Assembly (NCBI GenBank): GCA_910585095.1
Contig: CAJUBU010000025.1
Coordinates: 1 to 41,923, forward strand
Direction of reading: 5' to 3'
DNA from: an uncultured Lachnospira sp.
Lineage (GTDB): Bacteria; Bacillota; Clostridia; Lachnospirales; Lachnospiraceae
DNA: 41,923 nt
Shown: positions 1 to 9,251 of the stretch, piece after piece
Position numbering within the stretch: the first letter of the stretch is position 1
Layout of the letters: each line of letters opens with the position of its first letter
Translations under genes and position numbers: made by a program
The notes under the pieces: model-generated
What the model saw: only the letters and a program-made list of their open reading frames with translations
What the model was told of the DNA's origin: nothing
Database searches by the model: none

Positions 1-1
1 T

Positions 2-1387
2 GCTATAAAAATTTATAAGCATATTTTAGACCTCCGCCCTGCTTGGAAAGAAAAAGTAGGCATTGTAATGACGGCAGGAAACAATGACCCTGAAGAATGG
101 CGTCAACTTATTGGCAATAAACATCATAAAGACGAACTTGCAAAAAAATTTAAAGATAACAATAGTTCAATGAAAATTGCAATCGTTGTCGATATGTGGC
201 TTACTGGCTTTGATATTCCATCACTTGCCACAATGTATATATATAAGCCAATGTCTGGACACAACCTTATGCAGGCTATCGCTCGTGTAAACCGTGTTTT
301 TCGTGATAAAGAAGGCGGACTTATTGTTGATTATGTTGGTATTGCTTCTGCTCTTAAACAAGCAATGAATGATTACACTGCTCGTGATAAAAAAAATTAT
401 GGTGATACAGATATTTCAAAAGCTGCATATCCAAAATTTCTTGAAAAGCTTTCTATATGCCAAGATATCTTTTATAAATATGATTATTCAAAATTTGCCA
501 CAGGCAGCGACCTTGAACGAGCAAAAACAATTAGTGGTGCAGTCAATTTTATTATTGCAAGAGAGCAGCAAAAAGAAAAAGATATATTTATTAAAGAAGC
601 ACTTATGCTTCATCAATCATTATCCCTCTGTTCTTCTCTTATTAATGAAACAATGCGGTTTGAAGCTGCTTTTTTTGAGGCTATACGAGTTTTAGTTGTC
701 CGATTAATAAATACTGGTGTTGGCAAAAAAATTTCACTTCCTGAAATAAATACTCGTATTAATGAACTTTTTAAACAAAGCATTAAAAGTAATGGTGTTA
801 TCAATTTATTTTCGGATATTAAAGAAGAATTTTCTTTATTTGACCCTAAATTCCTTGAAGAAATTTCAAAAATGAAAGAAAAAAATCTTGCTGTCGAACT
901 GTTAAAAAAATTGATTGCAGAGCAAGTATCTGTTTATCGCAAAACCAATGTAGTAAAATCTGAAAAATTTAGTGAAATTATGCAGCATTCACTAAACGCT
1001 TATTTAAATGGTATGCTTACTAATGAAGAAGTGATTGAAGAGATGCTTAAATTGGCAAAGCAAATTGCCGCCGCTCAAAAAGAAGGACAACAACTAGGAT
1101 TAACAGCAGATGAACTTGCTTTTTATGATGCATTGACAAAACCACAAGCTATTAAGGATTTTTATAAAAATGAAGAACTGATTGCTATAACAAAAGAATT
1201 GACAGACACACTAAAAAAGAACAAAACAATAGACTGGCAAAAACGTGAATCTGCAAGAGCAAAAATGCGTATGCTTATTAAAAAACTTTTGAAAAGGCAC
1301 AAATATCCACCTGAAGGCATGGAAGAGGCAGTTCAAATTGTTATAACTCAGTGTGAACTCTGGACGGATAACGTAATGGATATTTAA
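2..1387 (+). CDS. hsdR: Type I restriction enzyme, R (HsdR) subunit, C-terminal part, 5' end outside window
   Basis: The reading frame is open from base 2, so the N-terminal nuclease domain and first helicase lobe lie upstream of the window; about 461 residues remain. Visible are late SF2-helicase motifs: a segment VDMWLTGFDIPSL (motif V region) and QAIARVNRVFRD (motif VI with its arginine finger), followed by a long helical C-terminal region of the type found in HsdR, which binds the M2S methyltransferase core. HsdR is the ATP-dependent translocase and endonuclease of type I restriction complexes. hsdM and hsdS are not in the window and would have to lie upstream. The stop is 19 bases before mcrB, on the same strand, so the island is probably co-transcribed. 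The family call is firm; activity cannot be judged from a fragment. Confidence 0.88.
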   Translation, partial: AIKIYKHILDLRPAWKEKVGIVMTAGNNDPEEWRQLIGNKHHKDELAKKFKDNNSSMKIAIVVDMWLTGFDIPSLATMYIYKPMSGHNLMQAIARVNRVFRDKEGGLIVDYVGIASALKQAMNDYTARDKKNYGDTDISKAAYPKFLEKLSICQDIFYKYDYSKFATGSDLERAKTISGAVNFIIAREQQKEKDIFIKEALMLHQSLSLCSSLINETMRFEAAFFEAIRVLVVRLINTGVGKKISLPEINTRINELFKQSIKSNGVINLFSDIKEEFSLFDPKFLEEISKMKEKNLAVELLKKLIAEQVSVYRKTNVVKSEKFSEIMQHSLNAYLNGMLTNEEVIEEMLKLAKQIAAAQKEGQQLGLTADELAFYDALTKPQAIKDFYKNEELIAITKELTDTLKKNKTIDWQKRESARAKMRMLIKKLLKRHKYPPEGMEEAVQIVITQCELWTDNVMDI

Positions 1388-1406
1388 ACATTGGGAGAAA
1401 AAACAA

Positions 1407-3578
1407 ATGGAAAAACAAAACATTTCAGAAATGAAAAAAAATCACGCTCAAGAAGCAGGCTATCAATGGATTAACTTTTACATGGAATTTGCAGATGTTT
1501 TGCTTGATTATAAAAACAACCGAACTGATTTAATTAAAAAAATTCGGGAAGTTTTTACACTTGCCAATCTCAAATTACCCAAGTTAGAAATAGATGATAA
1601 TATTGAAGATATTGACCCTTTTACCATTTTTGCTTTATTCAACAAAGGAAATTTAGGCAATAATAGAATAAAAATTTTAAACAGTATCGCTAAAATATTT
1701 GATATTCAAAATCCAGTTCCATCTGCATTTGATGGCGTTCCCACTGTATATAATTTAAAAGCCGCTTTTTACTGTTTCAGAGGTACACGAGGAAAACATG
1801 ATATTGACAATTTGTGGGAAGTATTTGACAATGCTATTCACTATTCTAAAACTTTATCTGAACCATATAAAAGCAACCTGAGTAAATATTATGATAAAGT
1901 TAAAAAACAAAAAGGAATAAGCTGGAATATTACACTAGGTCTTTACTGGATAAGACCAAATATTTTTATTAATTTAGATTCCCGCAACCGGGAATTTCTT
2001 TCCAATGCAGATAATATGCCGCATTATTTTACAACTATTTTTGCCAATCTTGAAAAAGAAATGCCTAATGGTTTAAAATATTTATTTATATGTGAGCAAG
2101 CTCGTAATGCTTTAAAAAATATAGAATATCCTTACCATAGTTTTCCTGAATTATCCTATTATGCTTGGAAAACGACAAATGAAAATACGAAAACAGACAC
2201 TGCATCACTTTCTGTTGATTCCAATGTCAAAAAAACATCTTATTGGATTTATTCTCCGGGTGATAATGCTTCCATGTGGGAGGAATTTAACCGACTTGGC
2301 ATAATGGGCATTGGCTGGGATGGTTTGGGATATAGTCTTAAAGATTTTCCTACAAAACAAGATATTAAAGAGTATCTGAAAAAGATTTATGATACTAAAT
2401 ATTCTTACAAAAATGCCGCACATTGTTTATGGCAGTTTGCAAATGAAATTAAAATTGGTGATATTGTTTTTGCAAAAAAAGGAGTACATAAAATTATTGG
2501 TAAAGGTGTTGTAACATCAGATTATATATATGACACTTCAAGAGACTCCTATATTCATATCCGAAAAGTAGATTGGCAAAATGTTGGCGAATGGGAACTT
2601 CCAAGACAAGCTGTTATGAAAACATTAACCAATATCACACCCTATAATGACTATGTACAAGAACTATTAACGCTAGTTACCGATGAAATTAAAGATGAAT
2701 CCCAACAAGAACAAGAAATTAAATATCCGAAATATACCAAAAAAGATTTTTTAGACGAAGTTTTTATAAATGAACATGCTTACAATACTTTAGTTAACCT
2801 TCTTGATACGAAATATAATATTATTTTACAGGGCGCACCTGGCGTTGGCAAAACATTTGCCGCCAAAAGACTTGCCTATTCCATTATGGGTGAAAAAGAT
2901 ACCAGTCGTGTATCAATGGTTCAATTCCATCAAAGTTACAGTTATGAAGATTTTATTCAAGGATATCGACCTGTTGAAAATGGATTTAAACTGGAGTCTG
3001 GCTCTTTTTATAAATTTTGCAAAGCCGCTGAAATAGATGATGAACGCCCTTATTTCTTTATCATTGATGAAATCAATCGAGGCAACTTAAGTAAAATTTT
3101 TGGTGAGTTAATGATGCTAATCGAACATGATAAACGTGGCGATAAATTAAAACTTCTTTATAAAGACGAATGGTTTACTGTTCCCAAAAATATTCGCATT
3201 ATCGGAATGATGAATACTGCGGACAGAAGTCTTGCAATGATAGATTATGCCCTGCGCAGGCGATTTGCTTTTTTTGATATTGCGCCAGCATTTGATTCTG
3301 ATGGTTTCAAGCAATATTTAGCTAAAAAAAATAATAGTAAACTTGATAAACTTATTTTTGTTGTAAAAACTCTTAATGACGCCATTTCTAATGATGAATC
3401 ACTTGGTGATGGATTTAGAATCGGACATAGTTATTTTTGTACGAACAAAGAAATTACAGATAATTGGCTTCAATCTGTTGTTGAATATGAAATTATCCCA
3501 CTTATTAAAGAGTATTGGTTTGATGAGCCGACAAAAGTTAGAGATTGGACAGCAAATTTAAGAGGAGCAATCAAATGA
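1407..3578 (+). CDS. mcrB: McrB-type AAA+ GTPase of a modification-dependent restriction system
   Basis: 723-residue protein with the hallmarks of McrB, the GTP-driven motor of McrBC, which recognises modified cytosine and drives cleavage by McrC. The Walker A motif GAPGVGKT is near residues 476-483, Walker B plus the McrB-type IIDEINRG near 552-558, and the McrB signature MNTADRS near 602-608, followed by the arginine-rich sensor region ALRRRFAFFDI. N-terminal to the motor, residues about 275-400 (YWIYSPGDNASMWEEF...GDIVFAKKG) resemble an EVE/PUA-like module, a fold used in such systems to read modified bases. The first 260 residues are not assigned. The start is an ATG after GGGAG. Its stop overlaps the mcrC start (ATGA). 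Modified-base specificity cannot be read from sequence. Confidence 0.92.
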   Translation: MEKQNISEMKKNHAQEAGYQWINFYMEFADVLLDYKNNRTDLIKKIREVFTLANLKLPKLEIDDNIEDIDPFTIFALFNKGNLGNNRIKILNSIAKIFDIQNPVPSAFDGVPTVYNLKAAFYCFRGTRGKHDIDNLWEVFDNAIHYSKTLSEPYKSNLSKYYDKVKKQKGISWNITLGLYWIRPNIFINLDSRNREFLSNADNMPHYFTTIFANLEKEMPNGLKYLFICEQARNALKNIEYPYHSFPELSYYAWKTTNENTKTDTASLSVDSNVKKTSYWIYSPGDNASMWEEFNRLGIMGIGWDGLGYSLKDFPTKQDIKEYLKKIYDTKYSYKNAAHCLWQFANEIKIGDIVFAKKGVHKIIGKGVVTSDYIYDTSRDSYIHIRKVDWQNVGEWELPRQAVMKTLTNITPYNDYVQELLTLVTDEIKDESQQEQEIKYPKYTKKDFLDEVFINEHAYNTLVNLLDTKYNIILQGAPGVGKTFAAKRLAYSIMGEKDTSRVSMVQFHQSYSYEDFIQGYRPVENGFKLESGSFYKFCKAAEIDDERPYFFIIDEINRGNLSKIFGELMMLIEHDKRGDKLKLLYKDEWFTVPKNIRIIGMMNTADRSLAMIDYALRRRFAFFDIAPAFDSDGFKQYLAKKNNSKLDKLIFVVKTLNDAISNDESLGDGFRIGHSYFCTNKEITDNWLQSVVEYEIIPLIKEYWFDEPTKVRDWTANLRGAIK

Positions 3579-4603
3579 TTCCTATAAAAAATATATACTA
3601 TATGCTTTCATATGCGTTTCAAGTTCTCAATGAACAAGGATATAAACAGATATTAACTGAAAAATTTGATAACGTGGCAGAGCTTTGCGCCGCTATTTTA
3701 TCGAAAGGCGTTTCTTTACAAATAAAACGGGGACTTGGAAAAGCATACCTATTACAGACAGAATCATTGGCTGGCGTCAAAGGCAAAATTGATATAACTG
3801 CTTCCATCAAAGAACAAGCATTGATTCAAAAGAAACTTATTTGCAGCTATGATGAATTTTCTGTAAATTTTTATATGAATCGTATTATCCGTACAACAAT
3901 GGACTTATTGTTACATTCTGAAATTAGTAAAATACGAAAGAAAGAATTAAGAAAATTATTGATATTTTTTGGTAATGTAAAACCTATTGATATAAAAAAT
4001 ATCAACTGGAAAATACAATACAATCAAAACAATCAATCCTATCAAATGTTAATTTCAATTTGTTATTTAATTATTAAAGGACTGCTTCAAACCAACTCAG
4101 ACGGAACAACAAAATTAATGGATTTTCTTGATGAACAACGTATGTACAAACTATATGAAAAATTTATATTAAACTACTACAAAAAAGAATACGCCCAAAT
4201 CAAGACTTCTTCTTCTCAAATATCATGGGATTTAGACGATAATGAAAGTGCTATGCTGCCAGTGATGCAAAGTGACATTATGCTTCAATACAAAGAAAAA
4301 ACATTGATAATTGATGCGAAATATTACACTCATACAATGCAGAATCACTATAATATACAAACTATCCATTCCAATAATCTTTATCAAATTTATACTTATG
4401 TAAAAAATTTTGATAAAGAAAAAACAGGTCATGTTTTGGGGATGCTTTTATATGCTAAAACAGATGAATTGATATTACCACAAAACAGCTACCAAATAAG
4501 CGGCAATAAAATAATAGTTGACACATTAAATTTAGATTGTGATTTTGTTGAAATAAAAAAACAGCTAGATACAATTGTAAAAAATTGTTTTGACATGATT
4601 TAA
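3575..4603 (+). CDS. mcrC: McrC-type PD-(D/E)XK nuclease subunit
   Basis: 342-residue protein translationally coupled to mcrB through an ATGA overlap. I chose the ATG at 3575 because an AGAGGAG ribosome site lies 7-13 bases before it; an upstream TTG at 3545 has no such site. The N-terminus (IPIKNIYYMLSYAFQ) is typical of McrC/LlaJI-type nuclease partners. The C-terminal half carries a PD-(D/E)XK core: MQSDIMLQYKEKTLIIDAKYY supplies the Asp and the D-x-K pair. McrC binds the McrB hexamer and makes the cut. Together with hsdR this is a restriction island; its 3' limit is the terminator and tRNA-Arg at 4733-4850. Confidence 0.9.
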   Translation: MIPIKNIYYMLSYAFQVLNEQGYKQILTEKFDNVAELCAAILSKGVSLQIKRGLGKAYLLQTESLAGVKGKIDITASIKEQALIQKKLICSYDEFSVNFYMNRIIRTTMDLLLHSEISKIRKKELRKLLIFFGNVKPIDIKNINWKIQYNQNNQSYQMLISICYLIIKGLLQTNSDGTTKLMDFLDEQRMYKLYEKFILNYYKKEYAQIKTSSSQISWDLDDNESAMLPVMQSDIMLQYKEKTLIIDAKYYTHTMQNHYNIQTIHSNNLYQIYTYVKNFDKEKTGHVLGMLLYAKTDELILPQNSYQISGNKIIVDTLNLDCDFVEIKKQLDTIVKNCFDMI

Positions 4604-4732
4604 TCTCATAAGGCAATCTATCGCTTTTTTAAGCGGGAGTTCAACTTGCCTGTAAAAAAAATTTCTTGATAAGATTAAAAAGATAAAAAATAACTACTTT
4701 ACATATTTATGGTTTATCATTTTCTTAAGAAA

Positions 4733-4774
4733 CGCCGAAACCATTGAAAAATCAATGCTTTCGGCGGAGTTTTT
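4733..4774. terminator. Bidirectional intrinsic terminator
   Basis: Outer arms CGCCGAAA (4733-4740) and TTTCGGCG (4759-4766) enclose an inner CATTGA/TCAATG stem. A T-run (4770-4774) follows on the + strand; on the - strand the hairpin is followed by TTTCTTAAGAAAA. It sits between the converging mcrC (+) and tRNA-Arg (-), so it plausibly ends both transcripts. Confidence 0.8.
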
Positions 4775-4850
4775 GGCGTCGCTAAGAGGATTTGAACCTC
4801 CGACCTACCGCTTAGGAGGCGGTCGCTCTATCCTGCTGAGCTATAGCGAC
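4774..4850 (-). tRNA. tRNA-Arg (anticodon CCT)
   Basis: Read on the - strand, a full cloverleaf forms: acceptor GTCGCTA/TAGCGAC, D arm with GCTCAGCAGGATAGAGC, anticodon stem ACCGC/GCGGT with loop CTCCTAA (anticodon CCT, reading AGG), T arm GGAGG-TTCAAAT-CCTCT. The 3' CCA is encoded (TGG at 4774-4776 on the + strand). The 3' end points toward the restriction island, the usual side for island integration next to tRNA genes. Confidence 0.95.
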
Positions 4851-4898
4851 ATTGAAACAATCTATAAAATTTTATCTTATAAGCTATCAACGAATTTA

Positions 4899-4927
4899 AT
4901 AATACCACACTATTATTTTCAGGTCAA
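4899..4927 (-). promoter_or_regulatory. Sigma-A-type promoter for tRNA-Arg
   Basis: On the - strand TTGACC (4927-4922), a 17-base spacer, then TATTAT (4904-4899), about 49 bases before the tRNA 5' end. It lies between the chemoreceptor stop and the tRNA. Confidence 0.6.
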
Positions 4928-4928
4928 A

Positions 4929-7001
4929 CTATAATTCAAATTTTTCAATTGCTGCTTTAAGATTATTAGCAATCTCATCTAATTCAATTGTACATTGATT
5001 GAGATTTTGCATTGTTGCATTTACTTCCTGTGCAGAAGCTGTAACTTGCTGTGAAGCTGCTGCCGTCCCCGTAGAAATAGATGCAATTTCTTCCATCTTA
5101 TCAACTACTGCAACTCTGTTATTATCCATCATAACATTTAACTTTTCTATATTTTCTAATCCATCTTTCAAAGCATTAACAGCATTAGAAATTGAATTAA
5201 ATAATTCTTTTGCTTTTTCAATCGACTTATTTTGATCTTCAATAATAATGTTTGTATCATCAAGCGTCTTTCCAACTAAGTTTGACTTTTCACTGATTTC
5301 ATTAACAATTACCTTAATTTCATCAGTAGAAGCCTGCGACTGTTCTGCAAGCTTTCTGATTTCATCTGCAACTACCGCAAATCCTTTTCCGCTATCGCCC
5401 GCTCTGGCTGCCTCAATACTAGCATTTAGTGAAAGAAGGTTTGTCTGTTCTGTGATTTCTGTAATTGCATTGGATATAAAATCAATTTTATTAATACTCT
5501 CTATCATTTCAGCCATAACATCTTTAGACATTTTTGAGTTTGTGATAGACTGTCTTGCTTTTTTAATTAAATCATCTGCAATGCCAATTCCTTTATTGCT
5601 AAGTTTCTGAGTTTCAACAGACATATCACTAATATTTCCAACATATGTCTTTGTTTCATGCAATTTTTCTGCAAGGTTTTCTACTTCTTCTTTTGCTTTT
5701 GCAGTGCTTTCTGCTTGCCCTACTGTACCAATTGAAACACTCTGTATTGCTTCCGATACTTGATTAACCGTTTCGGTTGTCGTCGTGCTAATATCAGATA
5801 TATTTTCAGATGCTTTTATAATAACTCCAGACTTTTCTTCAACATCTTTTATTAATACAGAAATATTATCAACCATTGTATTATAATTATTTTCTAGTAA
5901 ACCAAATTCATCTTTTCTTTTCACTTGGATTCGATTGGTAAGATTGCCTCCTGCTAATTTTTGCATTACATTTTTAATTTTATTAATTTCTTTAGTAAAT
6001 GAAAGTGATACACAAATAGCAATGATAATACCTATAATTAATGAAATAATCCCTGTTCTTGCTGTTGCAAAATTAATTTTTGAAATAACTGCTGATGTCT
6101 CATTTTGGCTCACAATACCTATAAGAGTCCAACCTGTTATTTCATCTTTTGCTGTAACAATATTCAATTCTTCATTTTTAACTTTCTCTGAAAAAGAATG
6201 AATATTATATATCTCATCTTGTGATTTACTGCTCAATTCATTCCAAAAATTCATTGTCGCAACCGATGTGCCATCAATATATGTATTTTTATCATTATTG
6301 ACAAGGATTTCACCATTTTCATCAACTAATAAAACATATCCTGTATTAAGAAGACTAATATTTTGCACATACGCCGTCAACTCTGAAAAATCAATATCCA
6401 TTCCAACACAGCCATAATTTTCACCATCTGAAAATTTAATTTCTTGACAAACTGTAAAAATAGTTGCTCCTGTTTCAGCGTCTTTATACGGTTTTGAAAA
6501 ATATGCAAATATAGAACTTCTTGCTGGCAAACCTTTACAATTAATATACCATTCTTGTGTTGTATCATTGGCATTTGTCACAGCTGATTTTTTATTAGAA
6601 GTCTTATTTGTAGCTTCATCTTTTACAACCCAACCTACAATTTTATGACCTGTTTTCGTAGTATAAAATGCCCTTGCAGAACCATTTGTAACTTTAACCG
6701 AAGCAATCAATGAATCTTGAACAGCCTTAATATTAGCATCTAAAGTACCTTGATCTTCAAGGTGTTTTACCTCATTTTTTCTTGTCAACAAATCCACAGG
6801 CTGACTTAATGTTTTAAGATAGGTTACAAACCCTTTCTTTGTTTCCTGCAATGTCTGCTTACTTGTAAGCTTCATATTATCATTTTGTGTTATCTCTGTA
6901 GTTCTTACAACATCTACAGCAATAAGACCTATTGGCAAACAAATAGCAATCATAAAATATAATATTAATTTTACTCTGATTCCACTTAATTTTCTTTTCA
7001 T
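4929..7001 (-). CDS. Transmembrane methyl-accepting chemotaxis protein with extracytoplasmic Cache-type sensor
   Basis: 690 residues when started at the ATG at 7001, which follows GGGGGAAAG; an upstream in-frame start at 7031 lacks a ribosome site. Order: short basic N-terminus, TM1 (about 7-30), extracytoplasmic dCache-like sensor (about 35-300, with YGCVGMDIDFSEL and LLVDENGEILVN), TM2 (IISLIIGIIIAICVSLSF, about 318-335), HAMP linker, then the cytoplasmic signalling coiled coil with the conserved hairpin tip (EQTNLLSLNASIEAARAGDS, GKGFAVVADEIRKLAEQS). It would relay a chemical signal to CheA/CheW. No flagellar or che genes are in the window. The ligand is unknown. Its 5' leader carries the family P element. 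Confidence 0.93.
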   Translation of the reverse strand: MKRKLSGIRVKLILYFMIAICLPIGLIAVDVVRTTEITQNDNMKLTSKQTLQETKKGFVTYLKTLSQPVDLLTRKNEVKHLEDQGTLDANIKAVQDSLIASVKVTNGSARAFYTTKTGHKIVGWVVKDEATNKTSNKKSAVTNANDTTQEWYINCKGLPARSSIFAYFSKPYKDAETGATIFTVCQEIKFSDGENYGCVGMDIDFSELTAYVQNISLLNTGYVLLVDENGEILVNNDKNTYIDGTSVATMNFWNELSSKSQDEIYNIHSFSEKVKNEELNIVTAKDEITGWTLIGIVSQNETSAVISKINFATARTGIISLIIGIIIAICVSLSFTKEINKIKNVMQKLAGGNLTNRIQVKRKDEFGLLENNYNTMVDNISVLIKDVEEKSGVIIKASENISDISTTTTETVNQVSEAIQSVSIGTVGQAESTAKAKEEVENLAEKLHETKTYVGNISDMSVETQKLSNKGIGIADDLIKKARQSITNSKMSKDVMAEMIESINKIDFISNAITEITEQTNLLSLNASIEAARAGDSGKGFAVVADEIRKLAEQSQASTDEIKVIVNEISEKSNLVGKTLDDTNIIIEDQNKSIEKAKELFNSISNAVNALKDGLENIEKLNVMMDNNRVAVVDKMEEIASISTGTAAASQQVTASAQEVNATMQNLNQCTIELDEIANNLKAAIEKFEL

Positions 7002-7016
7002 CTTTCCCCCATTTCT

Positions 7017-7082
7017 ACACTGCTTTTGCACAAAAACTAAAAATTCTTATAAATTTGTAATAAGCAACGTACAGACACAAAA
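7017..7082 (-). promoter_or_regulatory. Leader RNA element, family P (before the chemoreceptor)
   Basis: On the - strand ACGTTGCT (7070-7063) pairs with AGCAGTGT (7024-7017), 8 bp extendable to 9 by a T-A pair. The helix ends 15 bases before the chosen ATG. A second pairing, TTTGT with ACAAA (7054-7058), would interlock with it as a pseudoknot but is short. It shares TTTGTGTCT, GTTGCT and CAAAAGCA with the leader at 16680. A TACAAT hexamer just upstream suggests that transcription starts at the element. Confidence 0.55.
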
Positions 7083-7118
7083 TTGTATTGTTTCTAATCT
7101 TCGCTCTATATTCAAAAT

Positions 7119-8048
7119 TTACGATAATGGAAATTTAACAGTTCCTTGAAGCCAAATTTGACCTTTAAAACGCCTTCCTACTTTGGGTTCACCTAATAAT
7201 GAAAGTGCATTAATTGCCATCGAAACTATCATATTATTGCATTCTAATGCCATAATATAAATTTTCTCTCCTGTATAAATATTTTCATCACTTTTCAAAT
7301 CCAAAATTTCACCAACTACGGAATATTGGTCACACTCTACCCCACATGGCATAAATGTGGTTTCTACAATAGAAAATACATCTTCTGATAAAATTCTATG
7401 GGAAATTCTCGTATATGTATCAATATCTTCAATTGTAAGACTTTCTATAGCTTCTTCATCACCTTCTTTTGCAGCTGCAATCAATTGACTTCTTTTTCGT
7501 TGTTCTTCCATATTTTTTTTAGAACTTATCTTATTTTTCTTTATTGGAAGCAATATCATTCCACTGAGTGATAATGCAGATAAATATGTTGTACAGCCTT
7601 TAATTGGATTTCTTGATATCAAATTTTTTCTGTCAGGATTAAACATGTCTTTCTTAAATCCTTTTTGTGTAACTATAAAATCCATATAATCCATAACATT
7701 CTGTAAAAAGAAAATTAAAGTCACTCCCATTTTTGCCTCATCACATACAACAGAATACGACTCTTTATCTATATGTCTTTCAATAATAATTTCATCATTG
7801 CATGTTATGGCATTTCCTATCGTAAAAGGATAATGGTATTCATATATAAATTTTTTTCCCTCAAATCTACCGAATATATAGATACCCGTTAATGAACTAA
7901 CTCTTATAACCGCAATCCCTCTATTTAACACTTTATTTTTCACAATCAAATCATCTTCAATACATTGTTTTACCGCTGCGTTAATAAATTTTTTTTCTTG
8001 TTTTGAATCTATGCTAGAAAATCCAATTGCACTAAGGTATAGATTCAT
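7119..8048 (-). CDS. Protein resembling DUF3881 (function unknown)
   Basis: 309 residues from the ATG at 8048, preferred because AAAGGA lies 5 bases before it; an ATG two codons earlier would sit on the ribosome site. The N-terminus MNLYLSAIGFSSI and the overall length resemble DUF3881 proteins of Lachnospiraceae; this is recalled from family knowledge, not searched. No catalytic motif, signal peptide or membrane segment is evident. There is a charged stretch around KKNKISSKKNMEEQRKRSQ, and the C-terminus looks like a beta-rich domain. It lies 35 bases downstream of the HD-GYP gene on the same strand and is probably co-transcribed with it. Function unknown. Confidence 0.7.
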   Translation of the reverse strand: MNLYLSAIGFSSIDSKQEKKFINAAVKQCIEDDLIVKNKVLNRGIAVIRVSSLTGIYIFGRFEGKKFIYEYHYPFTIGNAITCNDEIIIERHIDKESYSVVCDEAKMGVTLIFFLQNVMDYMDFIVTQKGFKKDMFNPDRKNLISRNPIKGCTTYLSALSLSGMILLPIKKNKISSKKNMEEQRKRSQLIAAAKEGDEEAIESLTIEDIDTYTRISHRILSEDVFSIVETTFMPCGVECDQYSVVGEILDLKSDENIYTGEKIYIMALECNNMIVSMAINALSLLGEPKVGRRFKGQIWLQGTVKFPLS

Positions 8049-8083
8049 AATCATCCTTTCTTTTTATATTTATAAAAATTATA

Positions 8084-9202
8084 TTATAAAGTATCTACAA
8101 TAAATACTGTCAATACCTTTAATAAATCCAACTCTTTTGGTTCATCATATGACGAGCCATCTGAATGAATTGATATACTAACAACTGGTCTATCAATCGC
8201 CTCTTTATTTTGACGAATAACAACACCTCTTTCACCGTCATTGGTAATAACTTCTGTTCCTACAGGGTATGCTGCCACTGTCTCCAAAAACTTATTTGCT
8301 ATAGTAGAATCATATCGAATACCTTTATTTACTCTAATATATTCGATTGCTTCATATATCTTCATTTTTTTATTGCCAATTCCGCTTATCAGACTATCAA
8401 AGTCATCACAAAGTGAAACAAGTTTAACTTCTTGTTTTAATTTACTACCTTTTTGTTTAAATGGAAACCCATTTCCATCAATTTGTTCATGGTGTAAAAG
8501 AATAATCTCTTTAACAACATCTGTAAGCCATTCTTCTTCTTGAATAGAACTATATCCATATATGGTATGTTTTTTATATTCAAGAGCATCTTCAGGAATC
8601 ATCTCCCCGACTTCAATATCTATGTATGGAGCTTGTATATATTTAAGTCCAATGTCATGTAAAATAGCCCCTTTTGATATATTTTTTATTTGACGTTCAT
8701 TCATTTTTAAACGAAGCGCCATTATTGTTGACAATATACATACATTAATACAATGTGTATACATATCTGTACTAATATTTCTAATTTCTGTAATCGAATT
8801 AATTACTTCTGGTTCAGAAATTACATTTTTAATGATATTATCTGCTTCACTGCTTATCTTTTTTAATTCTTCATTATGTTTATATATATGTTTTTCCAAT
8901 ATACTTTTTGTTATGTCCGTTGATTTTGCAAAAGTTTCTTCAATAGAAAAATGTTCTTGTGTTTCGTCAATTTTTATTTGACATAAAGATGGCTCACAAA
9001 ACATGACTTCTGTTGTTTCTTTATCTTCAAAATCACATTCATCTTTAACATATACTGAAGATAAATTATAACTTTTTAATTTTTCAATATATTCGTCTTT
9101 TAATACAGTATCTGATTGAATCAAAACATTGTTCGCTGGAGATAAGATTGGAGCAGCTAATATCTCATCACCTTTTAACTCATCAATTAATACTAATTTC
9201 AT
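8084..9202 (-). CDS. HD-GYP-type phosphodiesterase domain protein
   Basis: 372 residues. The first 100 form an N-terminal domain of the kind often fused to HD-GYP domains (MKLVLIDELKGDEILAAPIL). Metal-binding HD-superfamily residues follow: H150, H182-D183 (AILHDIGLKYI), H237-H238 and D267, with the GYP loop present as GFP (HHEQIDGNGFP, 237-247). In this family the domain hydrolyses cyclic-di-GMP or related dinucleotides. The usual Lys of HDxGK is displaced by one (HDIGLK). The last 70 residues form a small beta domain (GTEVITNDGERGVVIRQN). It has no membrane segment, so it is cytosolic. It sits between serS and the DUF3881 gene on the same strand. Which nucleotide it cleaves is inference. 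Confidence 0.88.
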   Translation of the reverse strand: MKLVLIDELKGDEILAAPILSPANNVLIQSDTVLKDEYIEKLKSYNLSSVYVKDECDFEDKETTEVMFCEPSLCQIKIDETQEHFSIEETFAKSTDITKSILEKHIYKHNEELKKISSEADNIIKNVISEPEVINSITEIRNISTDMYTHCINVCILSTIMALRLKMNERQIKNISKGAILHDIGLKYIQAPYIDIEVGEMIPEDALEYKKHTIYGYSSIQEEEWLTDVVKEIILLHHEQIDGNGFPFKQKGSKLKQEVKLVSLCDDFDSLISGIGNKKMKIYEAIEYIRVNKGIRYDSTIANKFLETVAAYPVGTEVITNDGERGVVIRQNKEAIDRPVVSISIHSDGSSYDEPKELDLLKVLTVFIVDTL

Positions 9203-9251
9203 ATGTCCCCAACACCTTTCCTATTCACTACAACACCACAACAAGTAAACG

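Noticed and set aside
613..804. Reverse-strand frame inside hsdR, and similar overlapping frames inside gyrA, gyrB, recF, dnaN and the chemoreceptor
   Set aside because: They lie inside well-supported genes, have no ribosome sites and show low-complexity mirror sequences of the real proteins.
4611..4651. AGGCAA...TTGCCT with inner CGCTT/AAGCG after mcrC as a terminator
   Set aside because: Pairs well, but no T-run follows on the + strand and the loops are large; the hairpin at 4733 is the better terminator.
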